From assembly GCA_041477875.1 (NCBI GenBank), contig JBGOVA010000098.1:1-16540 (forward strand): a stretch of DNA of 16,540 nucleotides, read 5' to 3'. The position numbers and the translations under genes were made by a program. This document shows, one piece after another, positions 7,216 through 13,839 of this stretch; position 1 is the stretch's first letter; each line of letters starts with the position of its first letter. The notes under the pieces are model-generated. The model saw nothing but the letters and a program-made list of their open reading frames with translations, had not been told where the DNA came from and searched no databases. The stretch comes from SZUA-430 sp041477875 (GTDB taxonomy: Bacteria; Pseudomonadota; Alphaproteobacteria; Micropepsales; Micropepsaceae).

Positions 7216-8700
7216 ATGGGTGCGAAACCGTCGGTAGCCGTGATCGGGGCCGGGCTGGGTGGATTGTGTGCCGGTATCAAGCTCAAGGAAGCGGGCATCG
7301 ACGACCTCGTCATCCTGGAGAAGGCGGCCAAAGTCGGCGGCACCTGGCGCGACAATTCCTATCCCGGCTGCTGCTGCGACGTGCCCGTCGCGCTCTATCA
7401 ATATTCCTTCGCGCCGAGCTTGAGCTGGAGCCACCTCTTCCCGCGCTACAACGAGGTCCAGAAATACACCGAAGACCTCGCCGACAATTTCGGCCTGCGC
7501 CCGCATTTGAAACTGAACGAAGAAACCAAATCGGCCGTGTGGGACGACAAGCGCGCCGTTTGGAAAATCACGACGGGCGCCGGCAAGACTTATGAGACGA
7601 ACGCGATCGTTGCCGCCCTAGGTCAGCTCAACCGCCCGCTGCTGCCCGAAATCGAAGGTCGCGACAGTTTCGCCGGCCCCGCGTTCCACTCCGCGCGCTG
7701 GGACCATTCGGTCAAACTCGCCGGCAAGCGCGTCGCCGTCATCGGCTCGGCCGCGAGCGCCGTCCAAATCATCCCCGAGATCGCCAAAGAGGTGAAACAC
7801 CTGACGGTCTTCCAGCGCACGCCGAACTGGATGGTGCCGCGCCTCGATCGTCCGATCACGGAGGAAGAGAAGGCGCTCGCGATGACCGAGCCGCACGTCG
7901 CGATGATGGGCCGCGACCTGATCTATCAGAACTCGGACTATCTCTTCTGGCAGGCTTTCAGCTGGACGAAAGTCGGCCGCGACGCCTACACGCGCGTCGC
8001 GCTCAACCATCTGGCCGAACAAGTGCCCGATCCGGAGTTGCGCAAGAAGCTCACGCCGGATTATCCGATCGGCTGCAAGCGTATCCTCTTCGCCGACGAC
8101 TACTACCCGGCGCTGCTGCGCCCGAACGTGGCGCTTGAAACCGGTGCGATCGCACGCATCACGCCCAAGGGCGTCGAAACGAAAGACGGCGCCAAGCACG
8201 ACGTCGACGTCATCGTCTACGCCACGGGCTTCGAGACCACGGGCTGGCACTGGTCCGTCGACGTGGTGGGCAAGGGCGGCGTGCACCTGCGCGACGCGTG
8301 GGCCGAGATGCCGCAAGCCTATCTCGGCATCACGACCGCGCAGTTCCCCAACATGTTCATCCTCTACGGACCGAACACGAACCTCGGCCACAACTCGATC
8401 ACCTTCATGCTCGAGCGCCAGGTCGAATACACGGTGAAGGCGATCAGCGCGATGCAAACGCGCAATCTCGCCGTCATAGAACTGAAGCAGGCGGCCCAAG
8501 ACCGCTTCAACCGCGACCTGCAGACGGCGCTCGCCAAGACCACCTGGGCCGACCCGCACTGCCGCTCGTGGTACAAGAACGCACAAGGCCACATCACGCA
8601 GAACTGGTCGTCCCACACGCGCGACTATGCGAAGGCGACCGAGCAGGTGAAGTGGGAAGATTACACGGTACGCGAACGCACGCCGCTCGCGGCGGAGTAG
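7216..8700 (+). CDS. Flavin-containing monooxygenase, Baeyer-Villiger type I family
   Basis: Such enzymes use FAD, NADPH and O2 to insert oxygen next to a ketone (giving an ester or lactone) or to oxidise N or S atoms. Numbered from the ATG at 7216 (494 residues), the FAD Rossmann motif GAGLGG is at 11-16. GGTWRDNSYPG at 41-51 is followed by CCCD. The Baeyer-Villiger fingerprint FxGxxxHxxxWD is matched exactly at 152-163. The second, NADPH-binding Rossmann motif is GSAASA at 177-182, with Ala where the middle glycine usually stands. YPIGCKR begins at 283 and YATGF is at 335-339. The C-terminal half is well conserved with family members (FPNMFILYGPNTNLGHNS). An alternative ATG at 7204 would add four residues. 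The adjacent hydrolase suggests a ring- or chain-cleavage route, but the substrate is unknown. Confidence 0.88.
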   Translation: MGAKPSVAVIGAGLGGLCAGIKLKEAGIDDLVILEKAAKVGGTWRDNSYPGCCCDVPVALYQYSFAPSLSWSHLFPRYNEVQKYTEDLADNFGLRPHLKLNEETKSAVWDDKRAVWKITTGAGKTYETNAIVAALGQLNRPLLPEIEGRDSFAGPAFHSARWDHSVKLAGKRVAVIGSAASAVQIIPEIAKEVKHLTVFQRTPNWMVPRLDRPITEEEKALAMTEPHVAMMGRDLIYQNSDYLFWQAFSWTKVGRDAYTRVALNHLAEQVPDPELRKKLTPDYPIGCKRILFADDYYPALLRPNVALETGAIARITPKGVETKDGAKHDVDVIVYATGFETTGWHWSVDVVGKGGVHLRDAWAEMPQAYLGITTAQFPNMFILYGPNTNLGHNSITFMLERQVEYTVKAISAMQTRNLAVIELKQAAQDRFNRDLQTALAKTTWADPHCRSWYKNAQGHITQNWSSHTRDYAKATEQVKWEDYTVRERTPLAAE

Positions 8701-8702
8701 CC

Positions 8703-8738
8703 CTAACGGCTAGGCTCGGGCGTAGGCTCAACCGTTAG
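8703..8738. repeat. Inverted repeat between convergent genes
   Basis: CTAACGG at 8703-8709 pairs perfectly with CCGTTAG at 8732-8738 across a 22-base loop. It sits where the monooxygenase gene and the opposing small gene converge, overlapping the last codons of the latter, and could end transcription in either direction. There is no T tract. The direct repeat TAGGCTC inside the loop is explained by the coding of the Glu-Pro-Thr-Pro-Glu-Pro tail on the minus strand. Confidence 0.35.
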
Positions 8739-9080
8739 AGTGTAGGCGCGTGTGACGGCGCAGGGTTCGCTGGCCTGACCCAAGCTGCAGCTCACCTTCA
8801 AAGTTCCCCGGTCGGCCGCGAAGGCGACAGGATCAACAGGATCAAGAGCGCACACTTCGCGGCACGGGTGGCCCGTCGATGCCACCACGGCCTTGATCGT
8901 CTCGCGGTAGTTCGCGGGTAGGTTGCCAGTCAGCTGCGCCTTCGTCTCGTCATGTTGGGCCGCGTAATAGATGATCATGCGGGCGCCAAGCAGCAGCCCG
9001 ATGATGATCAAAAACACCAGCGCCCACTTCGATACAGGATCGAATTCCGCTGGTTGATCGCGAAAGTCCGGTATACGCAT
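8703..9080 (-). CDS. Hypothetical membrane-anchored protein with conserved-looking cysteines
   Basis: I do not recognise this 125-residue protein with confidence. It has a short acidic N-terminus, one strong hydrophobic helix at about residues 19-40 (WALVFLIIIGLLLGARMII) and a soluble remainder of about 85 residues. The soluble part holds four cysteines (C73, C77, C98, C107), the first two in a HPCREVC context, and ends in a Pro/Glu-rich tail (EPTPEPSR). The likely topology is a single anchor with the cysteine domain in the periplasm, where two disulfides could form; this is inference. The ATG is preceded by AGAGGA with 8 bases of spacing, a good ribosome binding site, which together with the protein-like composition argues for a real gene. 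It converges on the monooxygenase gene with only 2 bases between stop codons and is divergent from the next small gene. Confidence 0.65.
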   Translation of the reverse strand: MRIPDFRDQPAEFDPVSKWALVFLIIIGLLLGARMIIYYAAQHDETKAQLTGNLPANYRETIKAVVASTGHPCREVCALDPVDPVAFAADRGTLKVSCSLGQASEPCAVTRAYTLTVEPTPEPSR

Positions 9081-9210
9081 TTTGGGATTCCTCTAGGGAT
9101 GCCCTTCTTTCTGTGTTGTCGGATGGTAACGATAGATGCATCACCATAGGCGATCGATGTGAAACGCGGCCGCCGAATATAAGGAACTTGCAAGGCGATC
9201 ACGACTCACA

Positions 9211-9233
9211 GCTTCTTCACAACGCGAAGAGGC
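9211..9233. repeat. Hairpin in the divergent intergenic region
   Basis: GCTTCTTC at 9211-9218 pairs with GAAGAGGC at 9226-9233 (8 pairs, one G-T) around a 7-base loop. An alternative stem, CGAAG (9225-9229) with CTTCG (9234-9238), uses some of the same bases, so the two cannot form together. The hairpin lies in the 223-base gap (9081-9303) between the minus-strand membrane protein gene and the 66-residue gene. I see no convincing sigma-70 promoter in this gap. The role is unknown. Confidence 0.3.
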
Positions 9234-9289
9234 CTTCGGTCTCGAATCCTTACGCGCCTACGGTCTATTTATTGACGATCATTGGACGC

Positions 9290-9295
9290 AAGGAG
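9290..9295 (+). promoter_or_regulatory. Ribosome binding site deciding the start of the 66-residue gene
   Basis: AAGGAG ends 8 bases before the ATG at 9304. An in-frame GTG at 9295 overlaps this motif and is therefore unlikely to be the real start. Confidence 0.55.
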
Positions 9296-9303
9296 TGGAA
9301 CCG

Positions 9304-9504
9304 ATGAGCGTTGATTTCAGAATCCGCGAAAGAATCTTGAAGGCGGTCGAAGACGTGAGGAAGGCCGCCGCCAAACACAACGAACACGGCGATGCCAAAC
9401 CGATGGCCTCCATTCACCCGTTTCCGGCTGAGCGCAGCGCATCGACGGAGTCGCCCGGCAACCTACACCTCATGCTGCCGGAGCCGCACACATCGATTTG
9501 GTAG
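9304..9504 (+). CDS. Hypothetical small soluble protein
   Basis: This 66-residue protein is not one I recognise. The first half is charged and likely helical (VDFRIRERILKAVEDVRKAA, then AAKHNEHGDA). The second half is Pro/Ser-rich and probably disordered, ending in HTSIW. No membrane helix, signal peptide or cysteine is present. Support for a real gene is a well-placed AAGGAG 8 bases upstream of the ATG and a strong hairpin 10 bases after the stop that could end its transcript. Its reading frame has the same G/C-rich third-position habit as neighbouring genes but it is short, so chance cannot be excluded. It lies between a divergent small membrane protein gene and the kdp control region, with no evidence that it belongs to either. 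Confidence 0.5.
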   Translation: MSVDFRIRERILKAVEDVRKAAAKHNEHGDAKPMASIHPFPAERSASTESPGNLHLMLPEPHTSIW

Positions 9505-9513
9505 GGCGTAACC

Positions 9514-9541
9514 TGCGTCGGCTCGAATAGGAACCGACGCA
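9514..9541 (+). terminator. Possible terminator hairpin after the 66-residue gene
   Basis: TGCGTCGG at 9514-9521 pairs perfectly with CCGACGCA at 9534-9541, leaving a 12-base loop. It begins 10 bases after a stop codon and lies just ahead of the kdp control region, so it may insulate kdp from upstream transcription. The run of T expected of a classical intrinsic terminator is missing. Confidence 0.45.
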
Positions 9542-9560
9542 CGACTGGCGATGCCCAGAA

Positions 9561-9579
9561 TCTTTATAAGTTCTTTATA
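9561..9579 (+). promoter_or_regulatory. Putative KdpE-binding direct repeat
   Basis: TCTTTATA occurs at 9561-9568 and again at 9572-9579, exactly 11 bp apart. KdpE is an OmpR/PhoB-type response regulator, a family that binds direct repeats about one helical turn apart. The T-rich TTTATA units resemble the E. coli kdp operator as I recall it. The site is the only such repeat upstream of the kdp genes. K+ limitation sensed by KdpD would be expected to activate transcription from here. Confidence 0.6.
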
Positions 9580-9601
9580 CGGCCGCCATGCCTTCCATAT
9601 C
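9573..9601 (+). promoter_or_regulatory. Possible kdp promoter overlapping the second KdpE box
   Basis: CTTTAT at 9573-9578 as a poor -35, a 17-base spacer, and CATATC at 9596-9601 as a -10 would give a start near 9608. A weak -35 overlapped by an activator site is typical of promoters that depend on a PhoB-type regulator. The match is weak and the call depends on the neighbouring repeat. Confidence 0.3.
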
Positions 9602-9836
9602 GAAACCCTGCGGTCGCTGGCCTAAGTCTTCGCCGTCCACTTATCGGGTCCCCCACAACGGTGGAGGATTCGCGTTCGGCGCTTTGATTCGTCACCATGC
9701 GGTTGCAAGCTTGATGCAAGTCAAATTGTCAGGGCACCTATAGAGACTAAGAACGAACCCGGCTTCGATTCACGCTCAACAAATCCACCGAAAACGAAAC
9801 TCGCCTAGGCGGGCGAAAGCACGAGGAGAAATCACT

Positions 9837-9926
9837 ATGCCCAGTTCGGACATTTTCATGTTGGTGGTCGGCGTCGGGTCATTCGTCGTGTTGTGGCTCT
9901 ACGTGGCGCTGTGCTCTCGCGCTTAA
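9837..9926 (+). CDS. 29-residue single-helix membrane peptide preceding kdpF
   Basis: This short reading frame starts at an ATG with GAGGAG (9823-9828) 8 bases upstream and ends at a TAA. The peptide has a polar start (MPSSDIF), a hydrophobic helix of about 18 residues, and the ending LYVALCSRA. It is 15 bases ahead of kdpF, which has its own ribosome binding site, so it is the first gene of the kdp transcript. From memory, similar tiny peptides ending in a Tyr-Val-x-x-Cys-x-Arg pattern stand before kdpF in other bacteria, usually unannotated; this needs a search. It could be an accessory subunit of the pump like KdpF, a membrane signalling peptide, or a translated leader. No function is established, but the ribosome binding site and the helix make chance unlikely. 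Confidence 0.65.
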   Translation: MPSSDIFMLVVGVGSFVVLWLYVALCSRA

Positions 9927-9941
9927 GCAAGGAAACAAACG

Positions 9942-10028
9942 ATGCTTGAATACTTTCTTGGCGCCGCGGTCGCCCTGATCATCGTCATCTATCTCGTCTA
10001 CGCCCTCATGCGGCCCGAACAATTCTAG
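9942..10028 (+). CDS. kdpF: K+-transporting ATPase subunit F
   Basis: KdpF is a one-helix subunit of about 28-30 residues that stabilises the KdpFABC complex at the KdpA side in the membrane. Here it is 28 residues: MLEYFLGAAVALIIVIYLVY followed by ALMRPEQF. The hydrophobic helix and the terminal Leu-x-Arg-Pro-Glu-x-Phe tail are the family signature. AAGGAA at 9929-9934 stands 7 bases before the ATG. It lies between the 29-residue peptide and kdpA, its normal place in the operon. Genes this small are often missed by automatic annotation. Confidence 0.93.
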   Translation: MLEYFLGAAVALIIVIYLVYALMRPEQF

Positions 10029-10055
10029 CGCGTCGCGCATCACGGACATTCGATC

Positions 10056-11768
10056 ATGACCCTTATCGGCTGGATTCAAATCGGGTTCCTGTTTGCGCTC
10101 GTGGCGCTCACGGCGCCGTCCCTCGGCGCATTCATGGCGCAAGTGTTCGAAGGCAAGCGGACGTTTCTTCATCCGGTCCTAGAGCCCGTCGAGCGCGGCT
10201 TCTACTGGTTGTCGGGGGTGGATCCCAACAAAGGCCAGGATTGGCGCGCCTACACGGTCGCGATGCTGATGTTCAGCGTGGTCGGCTTTCTGTCTCTCTA
10301 CGCGATCTTGAGAGTTCAGGCGGGACTGCCGCTGAATCCATCGGGTTTCGGACCCGTCTCGCCGGACCTTTCGTTCAACACGGCCGTCAGCTTCGTGACC
10401 AACACGAACTGGCAGAGCTATGGCGGCGAAACGACGATGAGCCATCTGTCCCAGATGATGGGTCTCACCGTTCATAATTTCGTCTCTGCCGCGACGGGTA
10501 TCGCTCTTGCGATCGCCATCACGCGCGCCTTCGCGAGATCCAAGACAAACGACCTCGGCAATTTCTGGGTCGATCTCACGCGCGGCACGCTCTACATCCT
10601 CCTGCCGATGTCGATCGTCGTCGCATTGGCGTTGATCCTTCTCGGTATGCCGCAGACCTTGCTCCCGTGGATCAAGGTCCACACGCTCGAGGGCGCCGAA
10701 CAAACCCTTTCGATGGGTCCAGTCGCCTCGCAGATCGCGATCAAAATGCTCGGCACCAACGGCGGTGGCTTCTTCAACGTCAACAGCGCCCATCCGTTTG
10801 AAAACCCGAACGCCTGGACGAACATTATTGAGTGCTGGGCGATCGATGCAATTTCATTCGGCCTTGCACTCACCTTCGGACGGATGGTTGGCGACAAGCG
10901 TCAGGGCTACGTGCTCTACGCCGTGATGGCGATCCTGCTGGTGGCTGCGACGGTCGGCTGTTACACCGCGGAGGGCACGGGCGACCCGATTGTGACTGCT
11001 GCCGGCGTCGATCCGTCGCTTGGCAACATGGAAGGCAAAGAGGTGCGCTTCGGCACGGCTTCAAGTGTGGTTTGGGCAACCATGACGACGGGCGCTTCAA
11101 ACGGTTCCGTCAATTCGATGCACGACAGCTTTACGCCCCTGGGCGGGCTCGTCCCGCTGTTCCTGATCCAGCTTGGCGAGATTCTTCCCGGTGGCGTCGG
11201 TTCCGGCCTGTACGGCATACTTGTCATGGCCGTCGTGAGCGTTTTTGTCGCCGGATTAATGGTCGGACGAACGCCGGAGTACCTCGGCAAGAAGATCGCC
11301 GCCAAGGAAGTGAAACTCTCGGTTCTCGCAATCCTGATCTTGCCGGTTTCGATTCTAGGCTTCACCGCAATCGCAGCATCGCTTGACGTCGGCAGGGCGG
11401 GCCCGCTGAACACCGGAGCGCATGGCTTCGCCGAGATCTTGTACGCGTTCACGTCCGCGACCGGGAACAATGGCTCCGCGTTTGCCGGTCTTACGGCGAA
11501 CACGCCCTTTTACAATGTGCTGCTGGGCATCGCTATGCTGCTCGGTCGCTTCGCCTACATCGTACCAATGATGGCGATTGCGGGCTCGATCGGGACAAAG
11601 ATCAAGACGCCCATCGCGGCCGGAACGTTCCCGACGGACAACTCGCTCTTCGTCGGGCTTGTTTGCGGCGTGATCCTGATCATTGGCGGCCTGGTGTTCT
11701 TCCCCTCGCTCGCCCTCGGCCCCATCGTCGAACATTTCATGATGGAAGCCGGCCACCTATCCCCGTAA
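10056..11768 (+). CDS. kdpA: K+-transporting ATPase subunit A (channel-like subunit)
   Basis: KdpA binds and selects K+ in the inner membrane and belongs to the superfamily of K+ transporters with four pore-loop repeats. All four selectivity-filter loops are intact: TNTNWQSYGG (residues 115-124), GTNGGGFF (233-240), TTGASNGSVN (344-353) and TSATGNNGSAF (466-476). The 570-residue length and the alternation of helices and pore loops are normal. In the complex, K+ passes from the KdpA filter through an intersubunit tunnel to the binding site in KdpB. The ATG is 27 bases after kdpF and has only a weak ribosome binding site (ACGGA), so it may rely on translation of kdpF. No irregularity seen. Confidence 0.97.
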   Translation: MTLIGWIQIGFLFALVALTAPSLGAFMAQVFEGKRTFLHPVLEPVERGFYWLSGVDPNKGQDWRAYTVAMLMFSVVGFLSLYAILRVQAGLPLNPSGFGPVSPDLSFNTAVSFVTNTNWQSYGGETTMSHLSQMMGLTVHNFVSAATGIALAIAITRAFARSKTNDLGNFWVDLTRGTLYILLPMSIVVALALILLGMPQTLLPWIKVHTLEGAEQTLSMGPVASQIAIKMLGTNGGGFFNVNSAHPFENPNAWTNIIECWAIDAISFGLALTFGRMVGDKRQGYVLYAVMAILLVAATVGCYTAEGTGDPIVTAAGVDPSLGNMEGKEVRFGTASSVVWATMTTGASNGSVNSMHDSFTPLGGLVPLFLIQLGEILPGGVGSGLYGILVMAVVSVFVAGLMVGRTPEYLGKKIAAKEVKLSVLAILILPVSILGFTAIAASLDVGRAGPLNTGAHGFAEILYAFTSATGNNGSAFAGLTANTPFYNVLLGIAMLLGRFAYIVPMMAIAGSIGTKIKTPIAAGTFPTDNSLFVGLVCGVILIIGGLVFFPSLALGPIVEHFMMEAGHLSP

Positions 11769-11793
11769 CCCTGATTTTGCTCCGGGCTCGACC

Positions 11794-13827
11794 ATGATTG
11801 CCAAAGCAGCGCGCTCCGCCTCCGCTTTCGACGCCGGGATCTTAGCCCGCGCCGCAGGCGATGCATTCATAAAGCTCGACCCGCGCAAGCTCGCGCGAAA
11901 CCCGGTCATCTTCGTGACGGAAATCGTGACGGTCCTGGTCACGATCCTCGCAGTTCGAGATGCGATCAGCGGTGGTCCGGTTTGGTTCAGTGGAATGATC
12001 GCGCTATGGCTGTGGTTCACAGTGTTGTTCGCGACCTTTGCCGAAGCGGTGGCCGAAGGGCGGGGCAAGGCACAGGCCGACGCCCTGCGCCGTACACGCA
12101 CGCAGGCGACGGCCAAGCGCCTCAGCGACCCGAAAAACCGCAAACGCTTCGACAAGGTGGGGGCAAGCGATCTGAAAGTCGGCGACATCATCGTCGTCGA
12201 CGCGGGCGAACTCATTCCCTCCGACGGTGAGATCATCGAAGGCGTCGCGTCGGTCAACGAAAGCGCCATCACCGGCGAGTCTGCGCCCGTGATCCGCGAA
12301 GCGGGCGGCGACCGCTCGGCCGTAACCGGCGGCACGCAGGTCCTTTCCGACTGGATCGTCGCGCGCGTCACCGCGGCGCCCGGACAGACCTTCATCGACC
12401 GCATGATCGCGCTCGTCGAAGGCGCCCGCCGCCAAAAGACGCCGAACGAAATTGCGCTCGACGTGCTGCTTGCAGGCTTGACGCTCATCTTCGTGATCGC
12501 TGTCGTCACCATCGTCGGCCTTGCTTCATACGTTGGCGCGCAAGTGCCGGTCACCACGTTGGTCGCGCTCTTCGTCACCTTGATCCCGACGACGATCGGC
12601 GGGCTTCTGTCTGCGATCGGCATCGCCGGCATGGATCGCCTCGTGCGCTTCAATGTCATCGCGACTTCGGGCCGCGCCGTGGAAGCGGCCGGCGACGTCG
12701 ACACGCTCCTCCTCGACAAGACCGGCACGATCACCTTCGGCAACCGCATGGCCGATGAACTTGTTCCCATTTCCGGCGTGTCACAGCGCGAACTCGCGGA
12801 AGCGGCGCTGTTGTCGTCGCTCGCCGATCAAACGCCGGAGGGCCGTTCGATCGTCGAATTCGTCGTGACGAAAGTGGGAATCAAGAGTCCAGATCTTGCC
12901 GGAAAGAAGGTCGAGTTCGTTGCATTCACAGCGCAGACCAGGATCTCGGGTGCCGACATCGATGGCGTTCACTATCGCAAGGGCGCCGTCGACAGTGTCC
13001 TGTCGAGCATCGGCGTGTTAGCCCCGGCAGACTTCGGCGCGGCGGTCGAGCGCATCGCGCGTACCGGCGGCACGCCGCTCGCAGTCGCCAAGAGCAAACA
13101 ATTGCTCGGCGTCATTCATCTCAAAGACATCGTGAAGCCCGACATCAAGGATCGCTTCAACGCTTTGCGCGCGATGGGCATCAAGACGGTGATGGTCACC
13201 GGCGACAATCGCATCACCGCCGCAGCAATCGCAAGCGAAGCTGGCGTCGACGAGTTCATCGCCGAGGCCACGCCGGAAGATAAACTCAGTTTCATCCGCA
13301 AGGCGCAAGCCGGCGGGCGTCTCGTCGGCATGTGCGGCGACGGCACGAACGACGCGCCGGCGCTCGCTCAAGCCGATGTCGGCATTGCGCTGCAGTCGGG
13401 AACGCAGGCCGCCCGCGAGGCGGCCAACATGGTCGACCTTGACTCGAGCCCCACGAAGCTCATTGAGGTGGTGGAAATCGGCAAGCAAATGCTGATGACG
13501 CGCGGCGCTTTGACCACATTTTCGATCGCGAACGACGTTGCCAAGTACTTTGCGATCATTCCGGTCTTGTTCTTGTCGACCTATCCCGAGCTGCAGGCTC
13601 TGAACGTCATGGGATTGAACAAGGACACCGCCATCATCTCGGCTGTGATCTTCAATGCTTTGATCATCATCGCACTTATCCCCCTGGCGCTGCGTGGCGT
13701 GAAATATCGCCCGCTCGGCGCCGCCGCGGTGCTGCGCAACAACTTGCTGATCTACGGGGTCGGAGGCCTCATCGCGCCGTTCGTCGGCATCAAGCTCGTC
13801 GACCTTTTTGTGAACCTGTTCGTCTGA
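11794..13827 (+). CDS. kdpB: K+-transporting P-type ATPase subunit B
   Basis: KdpB is the ATP-hydrolysing P-type ATPase subunit of the KdpFABC pump. The catalytic motifs are complete. TGES is at residues 160-163 in the actuator domain; S163 corresponds to the serine whose phosphorylation shuts off the E. coli pump at high K+. IPTTIGG is at 264-270 in the ion-site helix, DKTGT at 308-312 with phospho-acceptor D308, and KGA at 396-398 in the nucleotide domain. TGDN follows at 469-472 and GDGTND at 515-520. SIANDVAKYF at 577-586 carries the Asp and Lys of the helix-5 coupling site. At 677 residues it has normal length. It starts 25 bases after kdpA with no strong ribosome binding site visible and is followed 12 bases later by kdpC. 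Confidence 0.97.
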   Translation: MIAKAARSASAFDAGILARAAGDAFIKLDPRKLARNPVIFVTEIVTVLVTILAVRDAISGGPVWFSGMIALWLWFTVLFATFAEAVAEGRGKAQADALRRTRTQATAKRLSDPKNRKRFDKVGASDLKVGDIIVVDAGELIPSDGEIIEGVASVNESAITGESAPVIREAGGDRSAVTGGTQVLSDWIVARVTAAPGQTFIDRMIALVEGARRQKTPNEIALDVLLAGLTLIFVIAVVTIVGLASYVGAQVPVTTLVALFVTLIPTTIGGLLSAIGIAGMDRLVRFNVIATSGRAVEAAGDVDTLLLDKTGTITFGNRMADELVPISGVSQRELAEAALLSSLADQTPEGRSIVEFVVTKVGIKSPDLAGKKVEFVAFTAQTRISGADIDGVHYRKGAVDSVLSSIGVLAPADFGAAVERIARTGGTPLAVAKSKQLLGVIHLKDIVKPDIKDRFNALRAMGIKTVMVTGDNRITAAAIASEAGVDEFIAEATPEDKLSFIRKAQAGGRLVGMCGDGTNDAPALAQADVGIALQSGTQAAREAANMVDLDSSPTKLIEVVEIGKQMLMTRGALTTFSIANDVAKYFAIIPVLFLSTYPELQALNVMGLNKDTAIISAVIFNALIIIALIPLALRGVKYRPLGAAAVLRNNLLIYGVGGLIAPFVGIKLVDLFVNLFV

Positions 13828-13839
13828 GCGGAGAGAACC

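Larger units (their letters stand above)
9505..9836. other. Non-coding region upstream of the kdp operon
   Basis: This 332-base stretch holds no convincing gene. From left to right it contains the perfect hairpin at 9514-9541, the KdpE-like direct repeat at 9561-9579, and a possible promoter ending near 9601. A stem with one mismatch (9649-9656 with 9661-9668) closes an AACG loop, and a 5-base inverted repeat TTGCA/TGCAA lies at 9703-9719. A short stem, TCGCC 9801-9805 with GGCGA 9812-9816, sits just before the ribosome binding site GAGGAG at 9823-9828. If transcription starts shortly after 9601, the leader would be about 230 bases, long for a kdp operon. No known riboswitch was recognised. 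Confidence 0.5.

Noticed and set aside
8711..8730. Direct repeat TAGGCTC, twice with 5 bases between
   Set aside because: It is the antisense reading of repeated Glu-Pro codons in the C-terminal tail of the minus-strand gene.
9183..9205. GGAAC as a possible -35 of a general stress (EcfG-type) promoter
   Set aside because: No GTT-type -10 element is found at the required 16-17 base distance.
9266..9300. TTGACG at 9272-9277 as a sigma-70 -35 for the 66-residue gene
   Set aside because: No -10 element follows at 16-18 bases; the position is occupied by the ribosome binding site and start region.
9588..9743. 51-codon open frame (ATG at 9588) in the kdp upstream region
   Set aside because: It has no ribosome binding site, overlaps the proposed kdp promoter, and the product has no recognisable features.
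9602..9836. Cyclic-di-AMP or other known riboswitch before kdp
   Set aside because: None of the conserved sequence blocks of the known K+-related riboswitches is recognisable, and those are mainly found in Gram-positive and cyanobacterial lineages.
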